From the NCBI RefSeq assembly GCF_003858645.1, contig NZ_RQJP01000003.1, positions 744,001 to 808,000 of the forward strand: 64,000 nucleotides of DNA. Direction: 5' to 3'. This document shows, piece by piece, positions 42,365 to 56,521 of the stretch (position 1 is its first letter; every line of letters begins with the position of its first letter). A program made the position numbers and the translations under genes. The notes below the pieces were generated by a model that worked only from the letters and a program-made list of their open reading frames with translations, did no database searches and was not told the origin of the DNA. This DNA is from Larkinella knui (lineage in GTDB: Bacteria > Bacteroidota > Bacteroidia > Cytophagales > Spirosomataceae).

Positions 42365-43420
42365 TTACTTGTAAGCGTCGATGGTTTTAATGGTTCCGTC
42401 CGGATTGTAGGTCAGCTCGGTTACTTTCACATTTCGGAGGTGAGTCTTGCCGGAGAGCTGGACATCGTGATAAAAAAGGTACCATTTGTTTCCCACTTGC
42501 ACGATGGAATGGTGGTTGGTCCAGCCCAGTACGGGTTTCAGCACCAGGCCTTTGTAGGTGAACGGTCCGTACGGATTGTCGCCGATGGCGTAGCAGAGAT
42601 TGTGCGAATCGCCGGTCGAATACGAGAAATAGTATTTGCCGTTGTATTTGTGGAGCCAGGCAGCTTCGAAAAACCGCTTGTCGTTGTCTTTCTCCAGAAA
42701 CGGTTTTCCGTTCTCATCCAGAATCTGCACTTCCCGAACCGGCTCGGCGAAGCTTTTCATATCGGCACTCAGCCGGGCAACGCGGGGGAGGTAAGCCACT
42801 TCATTTTTCTGTTTCAACGCCCCTTTCGGGTTATACTGGTTGTTATCCCAGCGTTGCAACTGCCCGCCCCAGATGCCCCCAAAATACAGGTACGCTTTGC
42901 CATCGGTATCCTGAAAAACCGTAGGATCGATGCTGTAGCTTCCTTTTATTGGCTCCGGTTCGGCCTTGAACGGCCCCGTTGGGCTTTTGCTGGTGGCGAC
43001 GCCGATGCGAAAAACATCCTGCTTGTCTTTGACCGGAAAATAAAGGTAGTACGTGCCATTTTTATACGTTGCGTCGGGTGCCCACAACTGACGGCCCGCC
43101 CAGGGAATGTCTTTGATGTCGAGCGCTACGCCATTGTCTTTGACGGGGCCACCAATCTTATCCATCGACAGGACGTGGTAGTCGCGCATGGCGAAATGAC
43201 CCCCTTCGTCGTCTTCCTTGACGTCTTTGGCATCGATGTCGTGCGAGGGATAGATGTAAATTTTGCCGTTGAACACATGGGCTGACGGATCAGCCGTGTA
43301 GATGTGCGATACCAACGGTTGCGAAATGGGATTTTTGCCACCGTTCGTCTGCGCGAGGGTGGTTAGCGAGCAACCGGCCAGGGAAGCTACCAGTAGAGTT
43401 GTGTAGGCTCGTTTCATCAT
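42365..43420 (-). CDS. GH43 lipoprotein (arabinofuranosidase/xylosidase)
   Basis: 351 aa. The leader ends in LAGC (Cys17), a clean lipobox, so this enzyme is probably anchored in the outer membrane and perhaps surface-exposed. GH43 five-bladed propeller: catalytic Asp44 in YTADPSAHVFNGKIYIYPS, the middle Asp in YSIDPTVFQDTDGKAYLYFG, and the acid Glu in RFFEAAWLHKYNGKYYFSYS. Specificity (arabinose or xylose) cannot be told by eye. It lies 23 bases upstream of the GH10 gene, so the two are co-expressed. Confidence 0.9.
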   Translation of the reverse strand: MMKRAYTTLLVASLAGCSLTTLAQTNGGKNPISQPLVSHIYTADPSAHVFNGKIYIYPSHDIDAKDVKEDDEGGHFAMRDYHVLSMDKIGGPVKDNGVALDIKDIPWAGRQLWAPDATYKNGTYYLYFPVKDKQDVFRIGVATSKSPTGPFKAEPEPIKGSYSIDPTVFQDTDGKAYLYFGGIWGGQLQRWDNNQYNPKGALKQKNEVAYLPRVARLSADMKSFAEPVREVQILDENGKPFLEKDNDKRFFEAAWLHKYNGKYYFSYSTGDSHNLCYAIGDNPYGPFTYKGLVLKPVLGWTNHHSIVQVGNKWYLFYHDVQLSGKTHLRNVKVTELTYNPDGTIKTIDAYK

Positions 43421-43472
43421 ATTCGTATAAGATTAAAAAATAAACTGCGGCATCCGGTTCTGAAACGCCCTT

Positions 43473-46575
<3,103 letters not shown>

Positions 46576-46590
46576 TTAAAGGAATAAAAA

Positions 46591-47670
46591 TTAGTTAAAA
46601 AGCTGCGGCAAGGTCGTAGCCAGATAGAGCTTGCAATTCATCCAGGTATGGCCGCCCGGCACGATCAGCGGTTCTACGTTCAGACCCTTTTCCTTGAACA
46701 TAGCAATGTTTTGTTTCACTGGTTCATACAGAAAATCCTCGGTTCCGACGCTGATCGTAAACAGCTTTACCTGTTTGTTCAGCTGCCCGGCGTTGGGCGA
46801 CCAGTCGGTGAAGTTCTTTTTAAATTCTTCCGTCGCGGTGTACGGCGCATAGGAACACACGTAGGCAAACTTGTCGGGATTGGTCAGGCCGATGTTCAGC
46901 GTCTGCCCTCCGCCCACCGAAAAACCGGCTACCGCCCGGCTTTTGCTGTCTTTGCTGACGGGATAGTTCGCTTCGATAAACGGCACGATGTCATTGACCA
47001 GATCTTTGGTAAAATCCGGCATTGGTGCCGGGCGGACGTTTCCGTACGGCATGACGATCAGCATCGGTTTGGCTTTTCCCTGCGCAATCAGGTTATCGGC
47101 AATCAGGTTGGCGCGGCCCACTTTGGTCCAGGTTTCTTCCGTATCCGAACCGCCGTGAATCAGGTACAAAACCGGGTATCGGGTTTTGCCGTTCGGATTG
47201 AAACCGGGCGGGGTATAGACCAGTACCTGCCGGGTAACGCCCAACGTGCCGGATTTGTAGTAGCGGTAACTAACTTTCCCGTGCGGTACGTTCTGCAACG
47301 AATGAACCAGCGGCTGATCGCCCGGCACATCGACGATGCTCCGCTTGAATCGTTCATTGGCGAAGATGTAGGTGTTATTCGGGTCGGCGGTCTGAACGCT
47401 ATCCACCGAAAAACTATACGGATAGATGTCCGGTTTCACGGGCGGTACCGTTACGCTCCAGATCCCCGACGTATCTTTCGTCAGGGCGACCGGTGCTTTC
47501 AGAAATTCGCCGTTCAGCGTCACTTTCTGGGCTTTCCGGGAAAAATACCGGAACGTAATGCTGTGGTCGGGGTGCACATCGGGCGAGCTGATGGACGGCG
47601 GCCGCTGCTGGGCCATTACCGCACTAGCCGACAAAAGGAAAGACAGGAAAAGATAGATATGACGTTTCAT
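46591..47670 (-). CDS. CE1-type esterase with N-terminal E-set domain
   Basis: 359 aa. Signal peptide (to MAQ), E-set-like domain at about residues 30-120 (ITFRYFSRKAQKVTLNGEF), then the esterase with RQVLVYTPPGFNP, YLIHGGSDTEETW and the nucleophile elbow VAGFSVGGGQT, where Val replaces the Met of its two neighbours. The terminal His is in PGGHTWMNCKLY. The start lies 15 bases from the stop of the upstream esterase, so translation is close-coupled. Substrate is likely an acylated xylan fragment; which acyl group is unknown. Confidence 0.9.
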   Translation of the reverse strand: MKRHIYLFLSFLLSASAVMAQQRPPSISSPDVHPDHSITFRYFSRKAQKVTLNGEFLKAPVALTKDTSGIWSVTVPPVKPDIYPYSFSVDSVQTADPNNTYIFANERFKRSIVDVPGDQPLVHSLQNVPHGKVSYRYYKSGTLGVTRQVLVYTPPGFNPNGKTRYPVLYLIHGGSDTEETWTKVGRANLIADNLIAQGKAKPMLIVMPYGNVRPAPMPDFTKDLVNDIVPFIEANYPVSKDSKSRAVAGFSVGGGQTLNIGLTNPDKFAYVCSYAPYTATEEFKKNFTDWSPNAGQLNKQVKLFTISVGTEDFLYEPVKQNIAMFKEKGLNVEPLIVPGGHTWMNCKLYLATTLPQLFN

Positions 47671-47685
47671 GAGGTCGGGCTGGTC

Positions 47686-48846
47686 TTATTGAAAAAGCAA
47701 AGGCGTGGTTTCGGCAACGTACTTCTTGACGTTCATCCAGGTATGACCGCCGTCGGTAATCAGGCTTTTGAAAACCACGTTTTTCGCCTTCAGGTAGTCC
47801 ATAAATTCGACGGTTCCTTTGTATAGAAAATCGTCGCTACCCACGCTCACCCAGAACAGTTTCAATTGCTTGTTGGTATTTTGCGGATTGCCGCCGATTT
47901 GCGGGAAGTTCTGGTCCATTTCGGCGGGCGACAGGTACGAACTGTAGCTGCACACCCACGCAAATTTGTCCAGGTTGCCAAAAGCCGTACGGAGCGTTTG
48001 CCCACCTCCGCGCGAAAAACCGCCAATGGCCCGGCTTTCCCGATTGGCCACTGCCCGGTAGTTTTTCTCGATGTACGGAATGACCTTACTCACTAGATCC
48101 GTCGCAAAATCGTTGGCCCGTTTGATCGCATCGGCTCCATCCCGAACCGTCGGATCGGCGGGTTTGGCGCCCCCTTTCTGCTCGGCGATCCGGGCCGCGA
48201 TGTTGCCGTACGGCATGACGACAATCATCGGTTTGGCCTTTCCTTCCGCGATCAGATTATCCAGAATCAGGTTGGTTTTTCCGACTTTAAAGAAAGTCTC
48301 TTCCGTATCGGTGGTGCCGCTGATGAGGTAAAAAACCGGGTATTTTTTTGCGGGATTCTGGTCGTAACCCGGTGGCGTATACACCACCAGCGAGCCGGTT
48401 GTCCCGTCCAGCGACGGATAGTATTCGTAGTTGATCGAGCCGTGCGGCACATCCCGCATGGCATGAATCAACGGCGTATCGCCGGGCACATCGACCAGAC
48501 TGGCTTTAAACCGCTCATTCGGAAAAAACGCGACGTTGGCCGGGTCCATCACCGTAACGCCATCCACCTGAAAACTATACGGGTAAATATCCGGTTTGAC
48601 GGGCTCCGTGGTTACGCTCCAAATGCCCTGCGCATCTTTGCTCATTTCGATGGGCGCTTTTAAAAACTGCGCGCTTAACTTGACCGCTTTGGCCGTTGGA
48701 GCCAAATAGCGAAACGTAACGGTTTTGTCGGTGTTCACCTGGGGCGATACCACCAGCGGTCCCCGTGGCGGCTGGGCGATTGCGGTGTTGCACAGGCAGA
48801 GTATCGCCCACAGAAGCCAAAAGCGGCCGGTTGTTTGTTGATTCAT
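47686..48846 (-). CDS. CE1-type esterase with N-terminal E-set domain
   Basis: 386 aa. Signal peptide (to IAQ), E-set-like domain at about residues 35-125 (VTFRYLAPTAKAVKLSAQF), esterase with [14 protein letters not shown] and the elbow IGGFSRGGGQT, with Arg beside the nucleophile Ser. The His is in DGGHTWMNVKKY. An insertion near residues 225-245 (EQKGGAKPADPTVRDGAD) is missing in the neighbours. It is the first of the four esterase genes in transcription order and most similar to the next one. Confidence 0.9.
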   Translation of the reverse strand: MNQQTTGRFWLLWAILCLCNTAIAQPPRGPLVVSPQVNTDKTVTFRYLAPTAKAVKLSAQFLKAPIEMSKDAQGIWSVTTEPVKPDIYPYSFQVDGVTVMDPANVAFFPNERFKASLVDVPGDTPLIHAMRDVPHGSINYEYYPSLDGTTGSLVVYTPPGYDQNPAKKYPVFYLISGTTDTEETFFKVGKTNLILDNLIAEGKAKPMIVVMPYGNIAARIAEQKGGAKPADPTVRDGADAIKRANDFATDLVSKVIPYIEKNYRAVANRESRAIGGFSRGGGQTLRTAFGNLDKFAWVCSYSSYLSPAEMDQNFPQIGGNPQNTNKQLKLFWVSVGSDDFLYKGTVEFMDYLKAKNVVFKSLITDGGHTWMNVKKYVAETTPLLFQ

Positions 48847-48880
48847 AACTCGTTAAGGTTTAGAGGGAATCTCATTGATT

Positions 48881-50971
48881 TTATGGGGTGATAATGTCAA
48901 TTTCGGCGTAACCCGATGCCGAACCTTCCTGCGTATTTTTCAAAGCCCGCAATTTGATGTAGCGGGCCTTAGTGGGCCCAAACGATTTGGTTTGCCAGAC
49001 CGGACTGTTTTTAATGTTCGGAAACTCCCCTTCGCTGACGGTTTTCCAGTTGGTCTTATCGGCTGACACCTCAAACTGATAGTGCGTAATGATGCTGGAC
49101 TCTTCCCACCAGTTCTGGGCGGGAAGATACCGGAAACCGGTCAGCGTTTCTTCCTTGCCCAGATCAATAACCAGGTCCGCCGGCATGGGCTGACTTTTGT
49201 TCTGACGCCAGGAGGTGTTGGGATTGCCATCCAAAACCTGATACGCCGGTTTGGCATCCGCACTCAGGATTTTCCAGGCGGTGCGGGCGACGTCGAATTT
49301 TTCTTCGCTGACGATGCTGCTTTGTTTCGTAGACGGATTGTACGCAATCGCCTTGAGATCTACTTTGCCGGTGCCGGTTTTCACGGGAGCCGTGTAGCGA
49401 TTCGTCTTTGCGGTGGGTGTGCTTCCATCAAGGGTGTAATACAGTTCGGATTCGGTATCGCCCGGTTGGATGTGAATTTCACCCGCCTGGTCACGCATGA
49501 CGACGGGGGGCGTTAAAATCAGCGGGGCTTTGTAAACCGCCAGGTTGGAAATCAACGGGGGCCCTTTAGTATCCAGAATCGTCAGCCGCAGTTGCGTGGC
49601 TTCCACCGTCGGAAACCGGAGAATCCGTTTATACCCGATGGTCGTTTGTCTGGCAATTTCTTTCCAGTTCCCGTCGACAAACGCTTCGACGGTAAACGAC
49701 TTGACCCGCTGCCCCAACCGGATGGGTTCCTGCACCAGAAACCGGTTGAACGCCGTGGGTTTCACAAACCGGAGCGTCAGCGATGCGTTCCGAACGGCAT
49801 CGTCCGTGGCCCAATAGCTTTCCGGATCGGCATCGATGGCTTTACGGGCATCGTAAGCCGCATTTTTGCCTCGTTCGTGAGAAGCCGTGGCCCGCGCATT
49901 TTTAGCCAGATTGACGGCAAAAGCTTCTTTGGTGGCTTTGGCAAATTCCTGGACGGCTTTTTCGTCTTTCTCATGAATCAGGCCATTGGGCATAATCGGA
50001 AAATTGAGCAGCAGCGTCCCGTTTCGACCGATGGAGTTGTAATAAAGATCCATCAGTTGGGGCAACGTCTTTACCTTGCGGTCTTCCCGCTCGTGGTAAA
50101 ACCATTCGGGCCGGATGGACGTGTTTACTTCGCCCGGCACCCACGTATCCCCATTCTCGACGCCGTGGCGCAGCATTTGTTCCGGTACGTCGCCGGTGGC
50201 ATTCAGTAAACTCCAGTTGGTTTCGCCCACATACCCGGCTTCGGTGCCCACCCAGCGCAGGTCGGCCCGGTCGCCCCCGTCGTTCCAGATGACGATGTTG
50301 GGCTGGAGTTTGCGCACCAGTTTGTAGGTATTCGGCCAGTCGTAATACGTTTTGGAATCGATTTTACGGGTTTCATTCGCGCCACCGTAATAACCGGAAC
50401 CGCCGTTGGCGCCATCGAACCAGACTTCAAAAATGTCCCCGTAGTTAGTCAGCAGTTCCTGCAACTGGTTGCGGAAGTAGGTGATGTATTCGGGCTTGCC
50501 ATAGTCGGCATGGTTGCGGTCCCAGGGCGACAGATACACCCCGAATTTCAACCCGTATTCCTTGCAGGCATCGGACAGTTCCCGCACAATATCGGCTTTC
50601 CCGTTCCGCCAGGGCACATTTTTCACGGAATAGTCGGTGTATTTGGAAGGCCAGAGGCAAAAACCGCTGTGGTGTTTGGCCGTAAAAATGATGCCTTTCA
50701 TACCGGCTTCTTTACAGATCCTGGCCCACTGCCGGCAATCCAGTTTGGTCGGGTTAAACAACTTGGGGTCTTCGTTGCCCAGGCCCCAGGCCATATCGGT
50801 ATACGTGTTGATCGAAAAATGGATGAACGCATAGTATTCCATTTTTTGCCAACGCAACTGGTTTTCGCTGGGAACCGGGCCAACGGGTTGGGGCGGGTTC
50901 GTTTGTGACCATCCCGCAGACTGAATCATCAGGTTCAGGATCAATCCTAAGACAAAATACGTTGGCATCAT
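48881..50971 (-). CDS. GH29 alpha-L-fucosidase-type enzyme with carbohydrate-binding modules
   Basis: 696 aa with signal peptide (to SQT). The GH29 catalytic domain covers about residues 30-350, with AFIHFSINTYTD, GIIFTAKHHSGFCLWPSK and the nucleophile Asp186 in EVWFDGANGG. F5/8-type-C-like domains lie at about 360-480 and 560-696, and a chitobiase-like beta domain at about 485-550 (YYTLDGSTPTAKTNRYTAPV). It removes alpha-L-fucose or the closely similar alpha-L-galactose. In a xylan locus the L-galactose that caps some complex arabinoxylans is a plausible target, which is inference. Confidence 0.9.
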   Translation of the reverse strand: MMPTYFVLGLILNLMIQSAGWSQTNPPQPVGPVPSENQLRWQKMEYYAFIHFSINTYTDMAWGLGNEDPKLFNPTKLDCRQWARICKEAGMKGIIFTAKHHSGFCLWPSKYTDYSVKNVPWRNGKADIVRELSDACKEYGLKFGVYLSPWDRNHADYGKPEYITYFRNQLQELLTNYGDIFEVWFDGANGGSGYYGGANETRKIDSKTYYDWPNTYKLVRKLQPNIVIWNDGGDRADLRWVGTEAGYVGETNWSLLNATGDVPEQMLRHGVENGDTWVPGEVNTSIRPEWFYHEREDRKVKTLPQLMDLYYNSIGRNGTLLLNFPIMPNGLIHEKDEKAVQEFAKATKEAFAVNLAKNARATASHERGKNAAYDARKAIDADPESYWATDDAVRNASLTLRFVKPTAFNRFLVQEPIRLGQRVKSFTVEAFVDGNWKEIARQTTIGYKRILRFPTVEATQLRLTILDTKGPPLISNLAVYKAPLILTPPVVMRDQAGEIHIQPGDTESELYYTLDGSTPTAKTNRYTAPVKTGTGKVDLKAIAYNPSTKQSSIVSEEKFDVARTAWKILSADAKPAYQVLDGNPNTSWRQNKSQPMPADLVIDLGKEETLTGFRYLPAQNWWEESSIITHYQFEVSADKTNWKTVSEGEFPNIKNSPVWQTKSFGPTKARYIKLRALKNTQEGSASGYAEIDIITP

Positions 50972-51040
50972 TTGTTTAAAATGGGTAATGGCCGTTTTGA
51001 CCAGTAGTAGCGCAACAACGAAGCAAAATAGCTCCGGTTA

Positions 51041-53519
<2,479 letters not shown>

Positions 53520-53618
53520 GCAAAAAGTTTTAATGCCATATCCGACCGTCGGACAAGAAAGAAAAGGAATAAGATCGCATTCTCTTGTCTCCTGTCTTTC
53601 TTCAAGTGTCTGCGTATA

Positions 53619-54152
53619 TTATTCCAATGGCCCAATCAGTTCCACAAAAGTCCCGTCGGGGTCCTGCACGAATACAAAGTGTGATTTTGCATTCAAGGGC
53701 GTCGGCGTACTGCCCAGGAAAGGAACTTTCATTTGCGTCAGCCGGTCGATGATGGGCTTCAGGGCTTTTACCTGAAGGGTGATGTACTGCATACCGGTGT
53801 CGTCCTGGATGTTCTTCTGTTGTGGATGTGTCGCTTTTTTGCCGAAGCTCATCAACTTCCAATCGGTGGCGTCGGGGCTGTTTTCGAGCTTCAAAATAGT
53901 GACGGAAACCGGTACGCCATTGGTCAGGCCGGACCGTTTACCGAAGTCTTCATTGATGGTAAAACTTCCGGTTTTGACCATACCGACTCCGTTGACGTAA
54001 AAGTCCAGCGAGCGTTCGAGGTCGGCAACCACGACCCCTACGCCAATGACCTTGCTGCTGAAATTGGACTGCGCCATAGAACTCAGTACGCCCCCAAACA
54101 CCAATAGCGTTAGTTTAACACATTTACAGATCGTCATTATTCTTTTATCCAT
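53619..54152 (-). CDS. Exported VOC (glyoxalase-fold) protein
   Basis: 177 aa. A signal peptide-like N-terminus (CKCVKLTLLVFGGVLSSMAQ) precedes a VOC domain: VIGVGVVVADLERSLDFYVNGVGM and, near the end, HFVFVQDPDGTFVELIGPLE, where the Glu is the usual metal ligand. VOC proteins include glyoxalase I, dioxygenases and isomerases. The metal ligands are incomplete by eye. An exported member inside a xylan locus is odd; binding or turnover of a released phenolic such as ferulate is a speculative role. A second ATG five codons in (54137) fits the leader as well. Confidence 0.8.
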   Translation of the reverse strand: MDKRIMTICKCVKLTLLVFGGVLSSMAQSNFSSKVIGVGVVVADLERSLDFYVNGVGMVKTGSFTINEDFGKRSGLTNGVPVSVTILKLENSPDATDWKLMSFGKKATHPQQKNIQDDTGMQYITLQVKALKPIIDRLTQMKVPFLGSTPTPLNAKSHFVFVQDPDGTFVELIGPLE

Positions 54153-54169
54153 ATCGAAAAAAAAGGTTA

Positions 54170-56521
54170 TTAGCGTACTACGAGTCTGACTTCATTAAAG
54201 CGCGGTGTACTTTTCCCATTTTGCGCAACGATTTTTAAGGTGATCACCTCGGTACCGTCCGCTTTCAACCGGAGTAACTTCCCATCGGCAGAAAGAATTT
54301 CGGCGGGTTTATCATTAATCAGAAAGCTTACCTGTTCCGGCTTGATAGTGTCTAAAGCGCGGACATCGATGTACTTACCCGCCCGGTTTTGGTTTTGAAA
54401 CTGGTAAGCGATAAAGGAACGGGTACGTCGCCAGAACCGCTCATCATCATAGCCGGAATCGCTCTTTTCGCCTTTGTATCCATGATCGACTTCGGGTTGC
54501 TGTTCTCCACAATTTACCTTGTCGACCGTGCTGGCGTCGAGGGCCAGAGCCTCGGCTTCCTGCTGCTTCAACCGGGCTTTCTGCTCGTCGAAAGCCGCTT
54601 TGGAAAAGGTCTGAAAGTACATCTGATAGCGGGCATCGTGCACTTCGTAAAACGGTTGCAGCGTCAACGAGTCCAGGCTAAACCGCAGGTTTTCAGCCGG
54701 TTTAAGCCGGGTCAGATACGTTGCCGGGTCACCCACCAGCGCGTAGGCGCTGGTGATTGGGTACAGTCGGCCTTTCGTTTCGTGCCCCATCCGGCTATCG
54801 TCGGCAAAAAGCCCTTTCAGGTCTTCGGTCGAGGTTTTAGCGGCCAGCACAATCGGGCCATTGACAAAAGCCGCCCAGTTCGAGCCGTCGGGTAAATACT
54901 CCAGGCGCGTGGCGGTTTTGAAACGAACGGTTACGATATCGCCCGATTTCCACGTCCGACGAATGGCGACATAGCCCGACGGTTTTCCATCGACCGGCTG
55001 AACCTTCCCATTCACCCGAACGTCGAGGTTTTCGGCCCATTTCGGATAGCGGATCTGTAACGAAAAATCCTGCGGTTTTGCGGTTTCCACAACCAGTTCC
55101 GACCCATTTTGGTACGGAAACTCCGTGCGCTGGGTAAGCCTGATCTTTTTAGCGGTCCAGTCGACCGTCGACGGAATGAACAGGTTGACAAACAGGTCGC
55201 TGGCCGAATGGCTGTAAATCAGCTCGCCGTATTTGGTGTGATTTTCCAGGCCCGACCCCACGCAGCACCACATGCTGGTTTCGGGCTGCGAATACACCCG
55301 GTAGTGGTTGGGCCGAATGGGCGTAAAATAAACGAAACCGCCTTTTTCCGGATGCTGGCTCGACAGGATATGGTTGTAGAGCGTTCGTTCGTAAAAGTCC
55401 AGGTAGCTCACGTCGTTCTTATCCAGAAACAGGGCTTTGCTCAGGCGCAGCATGTTGAACGAATTACAGGTTTCCGGTCCCTGATTGGATTGCAGCACCT
55501 GACTAAAATCGGTGGTCGGATTGAAATGCTCGCGCACGCTGTTGCCGCCAAAAGCCACACTCCGCGTCTGCGATACGTTCTGCCAGAAATACAGGGCGGC
55601 TTCCGACCAGTCGGTTTTTCCCGTTAACGTAGCAATTTTCTCGAACCCGATCACTTTCGGAATCTGCGTGTTGGCGTGTAATCCCGTCAGTTTATCCTGT
55701 TTCGCCAGTAACGGATTCAGGAGTGCCCGGTGCGAAATCCGCTGGGCCGTTTCGAGATACTTTTTGTCACGGGTCAGGATGTACAGATCGGCGAAGATTT
55801 CGTTGATGCCGCCGTGCTCGGTGCGCAGAACCTGCTGAATCTGCTCGTCGGACAAGGGTTTGATCAAGTCGATAAACCAGTCTCCCAAACCGATCAAGAC
55901 CCGATTGGCCTGCTGATTGCCGGCATACTCGTAGGCATCGCGCAAGCCGGCAAACAGCTTGTGAATGTTGTAGAGCGGCACCCAAGTGTTGTTCAGTCCA
56001 AAATTGCTGCCGTCGATATCGCCTTTGTGAATCCGCTCCCAGAACACCTTGCCCTGCGGAATACCGCCCACGTACCCATTGCCGTTTTTGGCCTGACAAC
56101 GAGCCAGTTGGTCGACCATGTAGGTGAGCCGGTTTTTGAGTTCGGCATTCCCGGTCGAGGCATACATCATCGCCAGCGCCGACAGGTAATGCCCGCCGAT
56201 GTGTCCATCCAGGCCCGCGCTTTCCCAGTTGCCGTAGCGGGGGGCTTTTACCGGCAAACCGGCATCGATCCAGTACGGAGCCAGGAGTTTATCCGGGTTC
56301 AGCGCCAGGATGTACCTGAGGTCAACCTCCTGCGCATTCTTGAACGGCCCACCGGTTAGCTTCACCTCCTGCAAGGAAAAGGTCTGCATCTGCGCCCGGG
56401 CCGGGAAGCTGAGCAGAACGAAGCAAATGATCTGAAATACGTTCGTTTTCAAGGCTAACGCTGTATTTTTTGAGCCACGGATAACCAACGTTGTCCGTTT
56501 ATTTTTTGAACACCGGGTCAT
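54170..56521 (-). CDS. GH127 beta-L-arabinofuranosidase-type enzyme
   Basis: 783 aa. The DUF1680 catalytic domain spans about residues 50-560. The zinc/nucleophile cluster known from HypBA1 is conserved: Glu350 and Cys352 in PETCNSF, Cys419 and Cys420 in MWCCVGSG. C-terminal DUF4986- and DUF6805-like beta domains follow. It removes arabinofuranose from short chains. The ATG at 56521 overlaps the upstream GH43 gene by 23 bases. A TTG at 56452 would give a leader starting KTNVFQIICFVLLSFPARA directly after the start residue, a much better signal peptide, so the true start may be there. Confidence 0.88.
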   Translation of the reverse strand: MTRCSKNKRTTLVIRGSKNTALALKTNVFQIICFVLLSFPARAQMQTFSLQEVKLTGGPFKNAQEVDLRYILALNPDKLLAPYWIDAGLPVKAPRYGNWESAGLDGHIGGHYLSALAMMYASTGNAELKNRLTYMVDQLARCQAKNGNGYVGGIPQGKVFWERIHKGDIDGSNFGLNNTWVPLYNIHKLFAGLRDAYEYAGNQQANRVLIGLGDWFIDLIKPLSDEQIQQVLRTEHGGINEIFADLYILTRDKKYLETAQRISHRALLNPLLAKQDKLTGLHANTQIPKVIGFEKIATLTGKTDWSEAALYFWQNVSQTRSVAFGGNSVREHFNPTTDFSQVLQSNQGPETCNSFNMLRLSKALFLDKNDVSYLDFYERTLYNHILSSQHPEKGGFVYFTPIRPNHYRVYSQPETSMWCCVGSGLENHTKYGELIYSHSASDLFVNLFIPSTVDWTAKKIRLTQRTEFPYQNGSELVVETAKPQDFSLQIRYPKWAENLDVRVNGKVQPVDGKPSGYVAIRRTWKSGDIVTVRFKTATRLEYLPDGSNWAAFVNGPIVLAAKTSTEDLKGLFADDSRMGHETKGRLYPITSAYALVGDPATYLTRLKPAENLRFSLDSLTLQPFYEVHDARYQMYFQTFSKAAFDEQKARLKQQEAEALALDASTVDKVNCGEQQPEVDHGYKGEKSDSGYDDERFWRRTRSFIAYQFQNQNRAGKYIDVRALDTIKPEQVSFLINDKPAEILSADGKLLRLKADGTEVITLKIVAQNGKSTPRFNEVRLVVR

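Noticed and set aside
53540-53615. Further long hairpin between the GH43 and VOC genes
   Set aside because: Words such as AAGAAAGA and CTTTCTT recur, but the arms pair only in part, so it does not meet the standard of the perfect hairpins.
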